From positions 2,914,001 to 2,978,000 of the forward strand of contig NZ_CP138200.1 in assembly GCF_050859025.1 (NCBI RefSeq): a stretch of 64,000 bases of DNA, read 5' to 3'. A model generated the notes under the pieces. That model saw nothing but the letters and a program-made list of their open reading frames with translations. It made no database searches and was not told where the DNA came from. Each line of letters starts with the position of its first letter. The stretch's first letter is position 1. The position numbers were made by a program, and so were the translations under genes. The stretch comes from Wukongibacter sp050859025. Its GTDB lineage: Bacteria; Bacillota; Clostridia; Peptostreptococcales; Caminicellaceae. Shown piece by piece: positions 26,025-34,909 of this stretch.

Positions 26025-26212
26025 TAGACTATAAAAAGCTTGGAGACTATTAAAAGAAAGATGCAAAAAAGGAATGGAAGTATTACAGCAAAATGATGAT
26101 GGAACATTAGAAAATCAAATTGAGATATTTATATTTTAACAGAATTTATTAGAAATGAAAATGATAGAAAACCTAATAAGCACCACTAACTGAGGGATTA
26201 ACGGAGAAACGT

Positions 26213-26250
26213 AAAAAGCTACCTATATAGTCAATAGATAGCTTTTAAAA
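26213..26250 (-). terminator. Terminator of the secreted-protein gene (minus strand)
   Basis: AAAAGCTA/TAGCTTTT arms with an AT-rich middle; a T-run follows on the minus strand. Confidence 0.65.
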
Positions 26251-26266
26251 GCTAGCGATAGGTATT

Positions 26267-26650
26267 CTAATATGCTACAAAACGTATAGTACCTTTAAGT
26301 GGACTATTATCTGTATTTTTATTTGCGATTACAACGCTTGGGAGTGCTAATTTGTTACAATCAACGAAAGTATAAGAATTGTTGCCTTTAAGAAATACAG
26401 GTCCAATAGATTCAGTAAGGAAGTTATTTATCATTAAAAGCGCATATTCTCCATTTTGGGATTCTTGATCTAATTCTACAATAGCAATTAGGTTTTTATT
26501 TTCACCAATTATTGTATCAACATAATATGATTGATGGTCCCCGTTGTTAGCTAAATTGAATTCAAATGTATTATCGCTAGCATAAGCACTAGTAGCAAAA
26601 ACAAACATTAAACTAACAACTAAAAGCAAAGATAAAATTTTCTTTTTCAT
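26267..26650 (-). CDS. Small secreted protein of unknown function
   Basis: 127 residues with an N-terminal signal peptide (KKKILSLLLVVSLMFVFATSAYAS, cleavage after AYA around residue 24). The mature 100 residues contain no recognised domain. Strong GGAGGAAA ribosome site on the minus strand. Its leader and signal-peptide DNA are duplicated at 21607-21805 as a pseudogene, so the two copies flank the IS110/Y1 cluster. The role is unknown; secretion is the only solid inference. Confidence 0.8.
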   Translation of the reverse strand: MKKKILSLLLVVSLMFVFATSAYASDNTFEFNLANNGDHQSYYVDTIIGENKNLIAIVELDQESQNGEYALLMINNFLTESIGPVFLKGNNSYTFVDCNKLALPSVVIANKNTDNSPLKGTIRFVAY

Positions 26651-26907
26651 AAATATTTCCTCCTAAGTTTAATTTATCGCTAACTTTTTACAAAAGTATA
26701 ATACCATATAAAAAACAAGAAAAATGTAGAAAAATGTAATAAAATCAAATATTAAGAAATAATTAAGAAAATATTCCATTAGATATAAAAAATACAAATT
26801 CAACATAAAACAGTATAATTTAGAGTTTATATGTTAATAGAAGCATGAGATATGGAGTTACGTGAATTTGAGAGTTAACACAGGTGAATAAAGAAAAGGG
26901 GATGAAA

Positions 26908-27073
26908 ATGAATAATGAGTTATGGATAGCACCTGAAAATGGGTACATACTCTGGGATTGGATTTATCTGATATAAAAAGAGATCCAAATAATGGTGAGA
27001 AGTAGTATTAGAGTTCAGCTCTATAATTACTCATACTGACAGTGGTAAAGACAAAGAGTTTCTTTGGATTTGA
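26908..27073 (+). pseudogene. Degraded small gene (unknown product)
   Basis: An ATG with AAGGGGATG upstream opens MNNELWIAPENGYILW, then the frame breaks: LDLSDIKRDPNNGE continues one frame on, and LEFSSIITHTDSGKDKEF in a third, to a TGA at 27071. The three pieces read like one protein of about 55 residues with two frameshifts. No family was recognised. Confidence 0.4.
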
Positions 27074-27212
27074 AAAATAGAAAAAAGGAATAAAGTTAAA
27101 ATTATACAAAAATGTTGTTTTATGTATATTGATCCGATAATATCTATAATAAAATAAATTAAATAACAATTTTGTTATTTAATACCATATATTGATGAAA
27201 GGGTGTGGATTT

Positions 27213-28490
27213 ATGAAAAAGGTAACTACATTATTATTAATTGCTGTATTAATCATGTCGAGCCTATGTGTGGCATTGGCTCAGCCTAAACCACAAGATC
27301 AACTAACACCAGCTAATTTTATTGATTATAAGGAAGGTGGAGGGGGATTAAAAGAGACTTCTAGTGCAGAAATATATGTTAGTCCACAGAATATAAACAT
27401 AGGAGGAATTGAATGTGGTCAAGAATATACTAAAGATTTTATAATTGAAAATTGTGCTGTTTCAAGCTGTAAAATAACTATTGAAACAAATGGATTTGAA
27501 AATATTAGTTTGTCAAAGACGAGCTTCTATTTAAATGGTGGAAACCAAAAAACTATCACAATAAAGGATAAAGCTCCTGATTATGCTGGAACCTTTGGAG
27601 GAGAAATTTACGTCAAATATAAATTTGGATCATTTGAGACCGAAGAGAAAATAGTTTATGTTAATGGTTACGCTAAGAGTAACGATAATGGAAATAGTAA
27701 CAATAATCAAAAACTTAAGCTAGATTGCAAATATGATGAAACGAAGGACAAATATATCCTTTCTTGGAATGAAATTACTGATAGAGAGGTTAATTACTAC
27801 TCTGTATGGGCATACGATGCTAAAGGGAAATTTATTGTTCTTAGAGATAAAGTGAATGATACAAAAGTTGAATTTTCAATGAATGACCTTCCTCCGTATT
27901 CCTATGGAAGCAGCGGTACACGCTTTGTTGTAAAAGCGATAGGCACTCTTCCTAGACAAAATAAAATAACAGAATTGCTAAAAGGTGATGGAATATATAC
28001 TACTTATATTCAAAAAGCTAGAAGAGCACGAGGGATGTGTGGAAAATGCTATATCTTCCACTGGGCGACCCATCCAGAATTAGGTAATAATCATGATATT
28101 ACATATAAAATCGAAAATCAGACCCATAATGGCGATTATGTGAGAGTGGCAAATGTAAAATCTTCAGGAGAGTCAATTTTATTTAGTTCTATGTACAATC
28201 AATATCTTAACTTTAGAGTTGCACCTATTTATAATCTTGACAGTACGGTAAGCGTTGATGCATCAAAGTATACTCCAAATGGTATGAGCGGTAATGGATT
28301 AAAGCCTATTTCTCGTAAAAAACGAACAAAGATTGTTAGTGTTGGAGAAGGACCAAGTAAAGAAGGTTATATCCCAATAAAACTTGAAGATGGTTGTATT
28401 ATTTATGTTAGACCGTGGGAAATTGCGGAGCTAAAAGCTAGCGGTTACTATGAAGAAACAATTCATGGATATGACTGTGGTCATATATAA
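27213..28490 (+). CDS. Secreted protein with Ig-like/Fn3-like beta domains, function unknown
   Basis: 425 residues. Signal peptide KKVTTLLLIAVLIMSSLCVALA (cleavage near residue 24). Residues about 50-150 look like an Ig-like fold of the ASH/BACON sort (IYVSPQNINIGGIECGQEYTK, then repeated beta strands to VYVNGYAK). After a Ser/Asn linker, residues about 165-260 resemble a fibronectin type III domain (YILSWNEITDREVNYYSVWAY). The C-terminal part is unassigned. ATG 27213 is preferred (AAAGGGTG 7 nt upstream) over 27195. No clear partner genes; likely cell-surface or extracellular. Confidence 0.75.
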   Translation: MKKVTTLLLIAVLIMSSLCVALAQPKPQDQLTPANFIDYKEGGGGLKETSSAEIYVSPQNINIGGIECGQEYTKDFIIENCAVSSCKITIETNGFENISLSKTSFYLNGGNQKTITIKDKAPDYAGTFGGEIYVKYKFGSFETEEKIVYVNGYAKSNDNGNSNNNQKLKLDCKYDETKDKYILSWNEITDREVNYYSVWAYDAKGKFIVLRDKVNDTKVEFSMNDLPPYSYGSSGTRFVVKAIGTLPRQNKITELLKGDGIYTTYIQKARRARGMCGKCYIFHWATHPELGNNHDITYKIENQTHNGDYVRVANVKSSGESILFSSMYNQYLNFRVAPIYNLDSTVSVDASKYTPNGMSGNGLKPISRKKRTKIVSVGEGPSKEGYIPIKLEDGCIIYVRPWEIAELKASGYYEETIHGYDCGHI

Positions 28491-28791
28491 ATTATTAAAG
28501 GCCAATAAAGAGTTATACTTTCTCTTTTCTCATTGATAGAATATTTTAGAGACTTGGTAGAGGTATATAAAGGGAATAGAAAACTTAACCAAAGTATTAG
28601 TAAGTATAGAGTAGGCTTTCCTTCTTTACAACTTTTCAGCCCAGTAATCCTGTATAGACCACAAAAACACTTGCTTTTGGGCAAGTGTTTTTTATTATTT
28701 CTTATGGTATTAAGATATATGCTGATATAAAAAAGAGAATAACTTTTTTATAATAAACTGATACATTTTTAGAAATAGAAGAACTCCTATA
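28491..28791. other. Intergenic region with a terminator and no convincing gene
   Basis: A 65-codon frame at 28533-28730 runs straight through the terminator at 28667-28693 and has no ribosome site, so it is not credible. Nothing else was recognised. Confidence 0.5.
28667..28693 (+). terminator. Terminator
   Basis: ACACTTGC/GCAAGTGT 8-bp stem, TTTTGG loop, then TTTTTT; strikingly like the rnpB terminator stem. Confidence 0.85.
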
Positions 28792-29709
28792 TTACTCTAT
28801 TTCTCCAACCTCTTGTAAAAATTTATAAAGAAATACAGTCATATATTGCTGTGAATTATCCATAGTTTGAGAAGCTGCAAGATGGTAATCAGGTACCCTA
28901 TTTTCCTTTATGAATCCTATAGCTCCGTAACCACATGAATCAATAATCTTTTCCAAATTTTCATTCCAAGAATAATTGAATAATGGATATCTGTCTGTAG
29001 AAGTAGTTATATAGTTTTCTCTATTTTCATCGACCCATTTTTCAAACTTTGTATGATCTGATAAGATCGCTACCTTATTCTCTGCATGATGAGGTACATT
29101 CGCATCACCTAAATAGTGAAGAGCTCGCCCAAGATATTGATTAACTTTCTTATGCTCATTATTTTTGTAGGCTTCAACTGCCATATTGGCGTATTTTTTA
29201 AAATTTGTCATAGCAGTTGGAGAGGTACCTCCTAAATAATTTTCCTTTGTACGAGGGTCGTAGAAATGCCCTAGAAAAGTAAAGAAATTATTTTCATATT
29301 TATCTGGCCAATCTGCATTTTCTAATAAAGTAGAAGTGTATTGATAGTAATAACCTACCTTATCCTTTCCAATATCATTTTCTAAAATTTTAATTGCTCT
29401 TGCTACTAGAAATTGATGGGTATGATTTATTCCCCCATTATTCCATTTGATTTCTATGTCATCTTCATTTACTCTAAATTCTTTTAATTCCTGTTGAAAC
29501 TTAATATCTTCTTCAAAGGGTACGCCGCTTCCAACTATGTCATCGCTTCCATTTGATATAGAATTTATTAGGTCTTGATTGTTTTGAAAATCCTTTAAAT
29601 AAATTTGATTTGGATTATCCATGTCTTGTGCCGATACTCCAAGACTAGTCAGTAAAATTATACTGATAAGCACTAAAATGGTTTTGAATTTCATCTTCAT
29701 AAATAACAT
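28792..29709 (-). CDS. Zinc-dependent phospholipase C family protein (secreted)
   Basis: 305 residues: signal peptide (residues 1-27, ending GVSA), a propeptide-like stretch, and a catalytic domain that begins at Trp89, equivalent to the mature N-terminal Trp of Bacillus cereus PC-PLC and clostridial alpha-toxin. Zinc-ligand motifs are present in order: NHTHQFLVARAI, ENADWPDKY, GHFYDP, ALHYLGDANVPHHA and HTKFEKWVDE. There is no C-terminal C2/PLAT domain, so it resembles the B. cereus enzyme more than alpha-toxin. Expected to cleave phosphatidylcholine-type lipids outside the cell. AGGAGG precedes the ATG. Confidence 0.88.
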   Translation of the reverse strand: MLFMKMKFKTILVLISIILLTSLGVSAQDMDNPNQIYLKDFQNNQDLINSISNGSDDIVGSGVPFEEDIKFQQELKEFRVNEDDIEIKWNNGGINHTHQFLVARAIKILENDIGKDKVGYYYQYTSTLLENADWPDKYENNFFTFLGHFYDPRTKENYLGGTSPTAMTNFKKYANMAVEAYKNNEHKKVNQYLGRALHYLGDANVPHHAENKVAILSDHTKFEKWVDENRENYITTSTDRYPLFNYSWNENLEKIIDSCGYGAIGFIKENRVPDYHLAASQTMDNSQQYMTVFLYKFLQEVGEIE

Positions 29710-30475
29710 TCTTTAAAACCTCCTAAAGTTTTTTGTTTTGTGAATAGAGATAAAAAATTTTAGTTTTGTTTATGTGTTTTTGAATTTCTATCTCTAAATC
29801 ATTATCAGTATATTTAAGTAGAGATTAAATTATTGTAAAAAAATTACATTTAATTTATTTTTAACATAAAGTTTACATACTACGAGTTTGTATACTTACT
29901 ATGGTCTATTAAAAAATTTTTAAAAATATTTCTTCGATTAAATTAGAGAAAGTGAAAATATTGCAATTTATCAAATCGATTAGATTGAAATAGTATTTGA
30001 TTGCTAAAATAAAAGATCAGAAAGAATGAAGGTCATGAAACAAGCAATATGTTCTTGTTATACTTTCATAGCATTAGCAGGCCTGTTTTCATATGCTATT
30101 GATAGTACATTAAAAATAGAAGAAATTAGAAAGTGATTAAATATAGAAGAAAAATTTGAGGAATAGTTATATGTATAAAAGATTCCATATACATATCTAT
30201 TAGAATAATCTAATAAGAATTAAGTAAGAATATGGTGGATATATATATACCATATTTTAAATATCAACATCTTGTAAAATTAACAAAGGATGATAATAAC
30301 AGAAATAATATTATTAGGACTTAAATATTAAGATTATTACCGTGGAAATAGTAAAAATACTGCAATTTCATACAAGATTATGCATAGAAATATAAATACT
30401 AACTTAAAAGTGGGACAAAAATAAAGGATATTGTAGGATTTTGTTGAACATAATTTCTATAGTTTAGCATTATAC
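29710..30475. other. Long AT-rich intergenic region
   Basis: About 770 nt between divergently oriented genes. Apart from a possible 36-codon frame (30026-30136) nothing was recognised; many stops in all frames. Confidence 0.5.
30026..30136 (+). CDS. Possible 36-residue membrane peptide
   Basis: ATG with AGAAAGA upstream opens a short frame with one hydrophobic stretch (CYTFIALAGLFSYAI) and a charged tail. No homologue is known to me. It may be a remnant or a chance frame; listed only because the composition is protein-like. Confidence 0.25.
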   Translation: MKVMKQAICSCYTFIALAGLFSYAIDSTLKIEEIRK

Positions 30476-30569
30476 TTAACCTGTCATGCTAGTTTCTAGA
30501 GTAGGAGTATTAATATTCTCTTAGTACTTGAAATTTTGTACTTATATTTCACTAGCTAGGCGAGTGATA
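30476..30569. repeat. Family D repeat, copy D2
   Basis: Starts TTAACCTGTCATGCTAG and ends CTAGCTAGGCGAGTGAT. Aligns with D1 over about 90 bp without gaps. Located just upstream of the sirtuin gene. Confidence 0.7.
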
Positions 30570-30609
30570 CTCAATAAACTATAAATATCTATGAGAGGGA
30601 GTGAGAGGG

Positions 30610-31215
30610 ATGAAAAGATTAGTAGCTTTTACAGGAGCAGGAATTTCCAGGGACAGTGGAATCCCCACCTTTGTAGAGCTTGGTGATTTAAGAGAGAAGT
30701 TAAGTAGAAGTTATTTTAACAGTTATCCAGAGGATTTTTATAATATATTAAAGGAGTTTAGAGGGAAAATTAAAGCTGCTGAGCCTAATGCAGCCCAGAG
30801 GGCTATAGCAAGATTTGATATTCCAGTTATAACAATGAATATTGATTCCTTACATAGCAAAGCAGGGAGTGAGAAGGTTTTAGAAATTCATGGGAATCTA
30901 ACATATGTTTTTTGTCCTCAGTGCAATAAAGAATATGATTTTGATGAAGTGTATAATTCAATTTATTGCCCGGATTGTGATAAGATACTTGAGCCAAATG
31001 TAGTATTGTATGGTGATATGATTCCAGGATACGAAGAAGCAATGAAAATAATTGATTCGGCTGATGCGCTTCTAGTAGTAGGAACATCATTCTATACCTC
31101 GACTGCAGGATTTGTAGTAGAAAGGGCTAAAAGCATAGGGTTAGAGGTAAATATAATTAACGAAGATGCAAAGGTAGCTGTACCAGAATATATAGAAGAA
31201 TTTTTTAAGCTATAG
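30610..31215 (+). CDS. Short Sir2-family NAD-dependent protein deacylase
   Basis: 201 residues, shorter than the usual 230-250. NAD-binding GAGISRDSGIP (residues 9-19), TMNIDSLHSKAG (the TQNxDxLH motif, Asn77 and Asp79), catalytic His94 in LEIHGNL, and a zinc ribbon CPQC...CPDC (102/105/120/123). The usual FR after GIPD/T is missing: TFVELGD follows, and the substrate-binding helical insert is reduced. ATG 30610 is chosen (GGGAG upstream) over GTG 30601. It would remove acyl groups from lysines using NAD+; the target is unknown. Confidence 0.88.
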   Translation: MKRLVAFTGAGISRDSGIPTFVELGDLREKLSRSYFNSYPEDFYNILKEFRGKIKAAEPNAAQRAIARFDIPVITMNIDSLHSKAGSEKVLEIHGNLTYVFCPQCNKEYDFDEVYNSIYCPDCDKILEPNVVLYGDMIPGYEEAMKIIDSADALLVVGTSFYTSTAGFVVERAKSIGLEVNIINEDAKVAVPEYIEEFFKL

Positions 31216-31225
31216 GAGAGTTGAA

Positions 31226-31253
31226 GGGGCGTCTACAATGAGACAGCCCCTTT
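31226..31253. terminator. Terminator between convergent sirtuin and peroxiredoxin genes
   Basis: GGGGC-GTCT...AGAC-A-GCCCC stem with a short T-run on the plus side. Confidence 0.7.
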
Positions 31254-31269
31254 AAAAAAGTTTTTAGAC

Positions 31270-31809
31270 CTATAATAACTTATCTCCTTCATCCCAATCG
31301 ATAGGGCACAATCCGCCAGTTTGAAGGGCACGAAGAACTCTTATAACCTCAGAAACACTTCTACCAACATTTAGATCGTGAACCACCTGATATTTGATGA
31401 TTCCGTCGGGGTCAATTATAAATAGGCCTCTAGTAGCAATACCTTCATCCTCTACATATACTCCATAATCCTTGGAAACCTGATGAGTTATGTCAGAAGC
31501 CAATGGGAATTTTAGATTGCCTAGACCTCCTTGATCCTGTGAAGTATTAATCCAAGCTTTATGAGAGTGTACACTGTCTGTGCTTATTCCTAAGACATCG
31601 GCGTTTAATTCTTTAAACTCTTCATATTTATCGCTAAATCCAGTAATTTCAGTGGGGCAAACAAATGTAAAGTCAAGTGGATAGAAAAACATTATAAGCC
31701 ATTTTCCCTTATAGTTTTTTAAACTAACCTTACTAAAATTTTTTCCATCACCGAGAGCGGTTTCCATTTCAAAATTTGGAGCATTTACTCCAACTAATCT
31801 TTCAGCCAT
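31270..31809 (-). CDS. 2-Cys peroxiredoxin (AhpC/Prx1 type)
   Basis: 179 residues. Peroxidatic Cys51 in DFTFVCPTE and resolving Cys168 in GLCPIDW, the layout of typical 2-Cys AhpC/Prx1 enzymes. Reduces H2O2 and organic peroxides in the cytoplasm. No AhpF or thioredoxin reductase gene is adjacent, so the electron donor is not evident. An AAAGGAGG ribosome site precedes the ATG. Together with the superoxide reductase (34187) and thiol peroxidase (52657) it forms part of the oxygen defence of an anaerobe. Confidence 0.95.
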   Translation of the reverse strand: MAERLVGVNAPNFEMETALGDGKNFSKVSLKNYKGKWLIMFFYPLDFTFVCPTEITGFSDKYEEFKELNADVLGISTDSVHSHKAWINTSQDQGGLGNLKFPLASDITHQVSKDYGVYVEDEGIATRGLFIIDPDGIIKYQVVHDLNVGRSVSEVIRVLRALQTGGLCPIDWDEGDKLL

Positions 31810-31845
31810 ATTAAAGCCTCCTTTTATTTTTTAAAAATTATTTTG

Positions 31846-31947
31846 TATAGAAGTCGCAATAAATCTTTTACATTTTGATTCCTTTAAAAGCCTTGAAACT
31901 TTGGCTATTAAAGAAACCAAAATGTAGATTTGTAAGTGCGTTCTATA
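31846..31947. repeat. Family B palindromic repeat, copy B2
   Basis: TATAGAAGTCGCAATAAATC at one end, GATTTGTAAGTGCGTTCTATA at the other; inner stem CCTTTAAAAGCC with GGCTATTAAAG. It directly abuts C3. Confidence 0.8.
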
Positions 31948-31950
31948 TAG

Positions 31951-32045
31951 ATAAGCAACTTCAAGGTTAAATAAATTTTCATAGAAAAATGTAGAAGCGT
32001 TCATTATTTCTATAAAAATTTATTTTAAATCCTAATGTTGCATAT
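31951..32045. repeat. Family C palindromic repeat, copy C3
   Basis: ATAAGCAACTTCAAGGTTAA at the left and TCCTAATGTTGCATAT at the right, with pairing inner arms TTTTCATAGAAAAATG and CATTATTTCTATAAAAA. Only 3 nt separate it from B2. Confidence 0.78.
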
Positions 32046-32072
32046 TAATAGCAAATTTTAAATCTATATAAT

Positions 32073-32160
32073 TTAACCTCTTATGCTAACTCCTACAGTG
32101 ATGAGTGATGAGATTTTCTTGTATTAGAGTTTTATACAATTTCTATTTACTAGTTTTATC
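32073..32160. repeat. Family D repeat, divergent copy D3
   Basis: Starts TTAACCTCTTATGCTAAC and aligns with D1/D2 over about 85 bp with many substitutions. A further D-like right end (TTAGCTAGTCATGCGAGTTAA, 32359-32379) follows, so this gap holds a string of repeat relics. Confidence 0.5.
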
Positions 32161-32627
32161 ACTTTTCAGTTGATATATGCATTGCACAATTTGCTATTAC
32201 TCAATCCTTAAGGTTGTCTATTTAATATGTTCCCATCCAAACGAGTTTTTAAACAAAAAATGAAATTGATTCTCATTTTTATTTAATTTTATATGTTTTG
32301 CTAATTTTTATAGCGAGGGATGATGATATTTCCTAGATATTACAAAATTTAAATATGATTAGCTAGTCATGCGAGTTAAGTTTATAAAATCTTTGCTAGA
32401 GATAGTCTTAAAAACATTGGATAGAGTTATGAAAAGTTATTAGAGTTTATAGATTTTTAGTAGAAAATCAATTAAATACAAAGAACTTTGACATGATAAA
32501 CATTTATTAGTCAATATATGAAAAAATAGAGATTAATGAAGGAAAATATAGAGACAATAGTGAATAATAATATTATTATTAGATATTTTAATGCTGTAAT
32601 GAGCAATTTATTTTCTAAACTAAAGGA

Positions 32628-33002
32628 GTGGTTGTTATTAGAAAAAAAAATAAGGCCAAATATGGAAATTCAAATTATTTCAAAGCCATTTTTGATTTTT
32701 TTAAGAGAATATCAGTGTTGTATAGGTATTTATTAGATAAAGAAGTTAGTATATTAAAGAAGATATTAGTTGCAGGAATGATAATATATGTATTTTCTCC
32801 ATTAGATTTAATACCCGAAGCTGTTTTAGGATTTGGATTTATTGATGACGCAATGTTGGCTATATTTGTCATTAGTTCAATTTCAAAGGAATTAGACAAG
32901 TATGTTTCGATAAAGGAGGATATAAAGAGGAAAGAAGATATGGGAAAAGTAATAGATTTTGCTGAATATGAAATAAGAGATAAAAAGGATGATGAAAGCT
33001 AA
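32628..33002 (+). CDS. DUF1232 (YkvA-family) membrane protein
   Basis: About 121-124 residues. The family signature YVFSPLDLIPE...GFGFIDDAML spans residues 53-80, within two hydrophobic segments. Function is unknown; family members are small membrane-associated proteins. The only canonical start, GTG 32628, lies inside the Shine-Dalgarno AAAGGAGTGG; ATT 32637 is better spaced, so a non-AUG start is possible. It precedes hpt with about 90 nt between. Confidence 0.8.
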   Translation: MVVIRKKNKAKYGNSNYFKAIFDFFKRISVLYRYLLDKEVSILKKILVAGMIIYVFSPLDLIPEAVLGFGFIDDAMLAIFVISSISKELDKYVSIKEDIKRKEDMGKVIDFAEYEIRDKKDDES

Positions 33003-33092
33003 AAACCGAATATTAAAATAAAAATTCGAAAAAATGTTTAGTTTATGTTATTATATAAGAGTTCATAGTAACTACTAAGGATGGTGTTGTAG

Positions 33093-33629
33093 ATGAGAAA
33101 TGATGTAAAAGAAGTTTTATATTCGGAAGAAAAAATCCAACAAAAGGTGAGAGAACTTGGAAGAAAAATTACTGAAGATTTATCAGGCAAGGACGCAATT
33201 GTAATTGGAGTTTTAAAGGGTGCTAATGTTTTTTTAAGTGATCTGATTAGAAATATTGACACTAAAATTATTGTAGACTTTATTGCAGTTTCAAGCTATG
33301 GTACTTCAACTGAGAGCTCTGGTGTCGTTAAAATAAATAAGGATTTAGACTTTAGTATAGAAGGTAAGGATATATTAATAATTGAAGATATTATTGATAC
33401 TGGCTTAACTCTGAAATATCTATTAGAAAATCTAAGATCTCGAAATCCCAAAAGTATAAGAATATGTACTCTTCTTGATAAGCCTGAGAGAAGAAAGGTA
33501 GATATTAATGTTGAGTATGTAGGTTTTGAAATTCCTGATGAATTTATTGTAGGATATGGTATTGACTATGCTGAAAGATATAGAAATTTACCATTCATAG
33601 CTTCACTAAAAAGAGAAGTATATGAATAA
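33093..33629 (+). CDS. hpt: Hypoxanthine phosphoribosyltransferase
   Basis: 178 residues, standard length. PRPP-binding motif LIIEDIIDTGLTL (about residues 95-107) and the N-terminal VIGVLKGANVFLSDL loop identify the HPRT family. Converts hypoxanthine and guanine to IMP and GMP with PRPP in purine salvage. Typically next to tilS/ftsH; here it stands with a DUF1232 gene. The start is supported by AAGGATGG upstream. Confidence 0.95.
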   Translation: MRNDVKEVLYSEEKIQQKVRELGRKITEDLSGKDAIVIGVLKGANVFLSDLIRNIDTKIIVDFIAVSSYGTSTESSGVVKINKDLDFSIEGKDILIIEDIIDTGLTLKYLLENLRSRNPKSIRICTLLDKPERRKVDINVEYVGFEIPDEFIVGYGIDYAERYRNLPFIASLKREVYE

Positions 33630-33655
33630 ACTAGCATCATCTAACTTGATAAAGA

Positions 33656-33755
33656 TATAGAGATTGCAGTAAAAGCTTTAATTTATACACATCAAAATCT
33701 CAAGTAGCAGATGTTTTGATAGATACAGATTAAGTTTTAATAGAAACTCTCTATA
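33656..33755. repeat. Family A palindromic repeat, copy A3
   Basis: TATAGAGATTGCAGTAAAAG...TTTATAC at the left mirrors GATTAAGTTTTAATAGAAACTC and TCTATA at the right; about 100 bp. It lies between hpt and the small gene at 33868. Confidence 0.72.
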
Positions 33756-33867
33756 TTTGCTTGATTTATGCCTATAGAAATTCATTTCATATAGTATAAA
33801 ATCCTCAAAAGCACTAATACTAATAGTGGAGAAAGTTATGTGAACAATAATTTTGAGGAGTGATTCT

Positions 33868-34041
33868 ATGGCTACACAAGAGGAATTTCAAGCTGTCAAA
33901 CAAAAGTTTATTAATGCAGATCTAGATGAGAAGATAAGAATATATACTACTACTGAAGGGTTAACGGTAGAACAATTTAAGGAATTACTCAGGGAGTTTC
34001 CTCTTCAGCATTTAGACAAGCTAGAGAAGGCTATGGCATAG
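33868..34041 (+). CDS. Small acidic protein of unknown function
   Basis: 57 residues, helical in appearance (EEFQAVKQKFINADLDEKIR, then TVEQFKELLREFP). No signal or membrane segment. ATG 33868 is supported by GAGGAGTGATTCT; the in-frame extension to 33853 adds MRSDS and is unlikely. A strong terminator follows at 34086. Function unknown. Confidence 0.72.
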   Translation: MATQEEFQAVKQKFINADLDEKIRIYTTTEGLTVEQFKELLREFPLQHLDKLEKAMA

Positions 34042-34085
34042 TGTAAAAAAAGTGTATCAGAAATTTACTCGTTTTGATATACTAA

Positions 34086-34128
34086 GGGCTGGACTTATAA
34101 AAAATCTTTATGAGTCCAGCCCCTTTTA
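34086..34128 (+). terminator. Strong terminator
   Basis: GGGCTGGACTTATAA pairs with TTATGAGTCCAGCCC, followed by CTTTTAATT. Confidence 0.9.
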
Positions 34129-34186
34129 ATTATCTCTAAAGAAGCAATTTGATGCCGACTTAGGGATTTGCTACCTTAAAAAACTT

Positions 34187-34561
34187 TTATCCAACTACTA
34201 TTTCTTTACTGTTTTCCCAAAGACCATGAATGTTGCAATAGCTAAGTGCATATATTGTACCTGACTTATTTAAAGTAACATTTGTTATAGAAACTGGTTC
34301 ATTACAGACTTCGCCTTCACCGTGGGCAGTAAATTCATAATTACCTATTTCTATAGGGAATTTTGCTCCTTCAGGATGGAAGAATACTTTTACCCATGAA
34401 ATATGATGTTCTAAAGTATTAGGATGCTTGATTTCATCACCTATAGAAACTCTTAAATCAAAAGCTTCTCCTGCCTTTACTTTATCAGGTGACTGTATAA
34501 CAGGAACATGTTTTTCACCTTTCCAATCTCCAGACTGTAAAAATTGACCTAATGTTTTCAT
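34187..34561 (-). CDS. Superoxide reductase (neelaredoxin/class II type)
   Basis: 124 residues. Iron-ligand motifs GEKHVPVI (His18), KHPNTLEHH (His46, His52) and the C-terminal YCNIHGLW (Cys and His) give the Fe(His)4Cys site. The N-terminal desulforedoxin Cys4 iron domain is absent, so this is the one-iron type. Reduces superoxide to H2O2 using rubredoxin, suiting a strict anaerobe; the peroxide would be removed by the peroxidases in this window. Minus-strand AAGGAGGTAAC precedes the ATG. Confidence 0.94.
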   Translation of the reverse strand: MKTLGQFLQSGDWKGEKHVPVIQSPDKVKAGEAFDLRVSIGDEIKHPNTLEHHISWVKVFFHPEGAKFPIEIGNYEFTAHGEGEVCNEPVSITNVTLNKSGTIYALSYCNIHGLWENSKEIVVG

Positions 34562-34909
34562 TATGTTACCTCCTTGAAAAATTAAAATTATTTTTTAGTT
34601 AACACATAGGAAATTTAAAACCTCTAAAACTAAGAGCATTGTTTTTAACATATGTATTAGTTTTTATAAATATTCTTCTTATTATTCTAGGCCATAGTAT
34701 CAATTTCCATTATGTGACTAAATCATAGTAAGCTTTAAAAGCTATTATATTTATATCCAATAAATAAAAATAAAAACATAAAATTAGAAAAATAATAAAA
34801 GAACTTATACTTAAAATATAAAAACAATGATATTTTAAATAGAATTCGGTATTGTTAATTTATTGAGAGTATTATACTATATAAGAAAAAACACTTTTGG
34901 GAGGTAAAA
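34562..34909. other. AT-rich intergenic region
   Basis: Divergent promoter region between the superoxide reductase and the flavodoxin-type gene. No repeat or structured element was recognised; -10-like TATACT/TATAAG near 34870-34885. Confidence 0.4.

Noticed and set aside
28533..28730. 65-codon plus-strand frame
   Set aside because: Reads through a strong terminator and lacks a ribosome site.
32536..32736. Frame ahead of and overlapping the DUF1232 gene
   Set aside because: Different frame, no ribosome site, and its second half is the DUF1232 sequence read out of frame.
34130..34187. Possible small RNA after the 33868 gene
   Set aside because: Only the terminator and an AT-rich tail; nothing structured.
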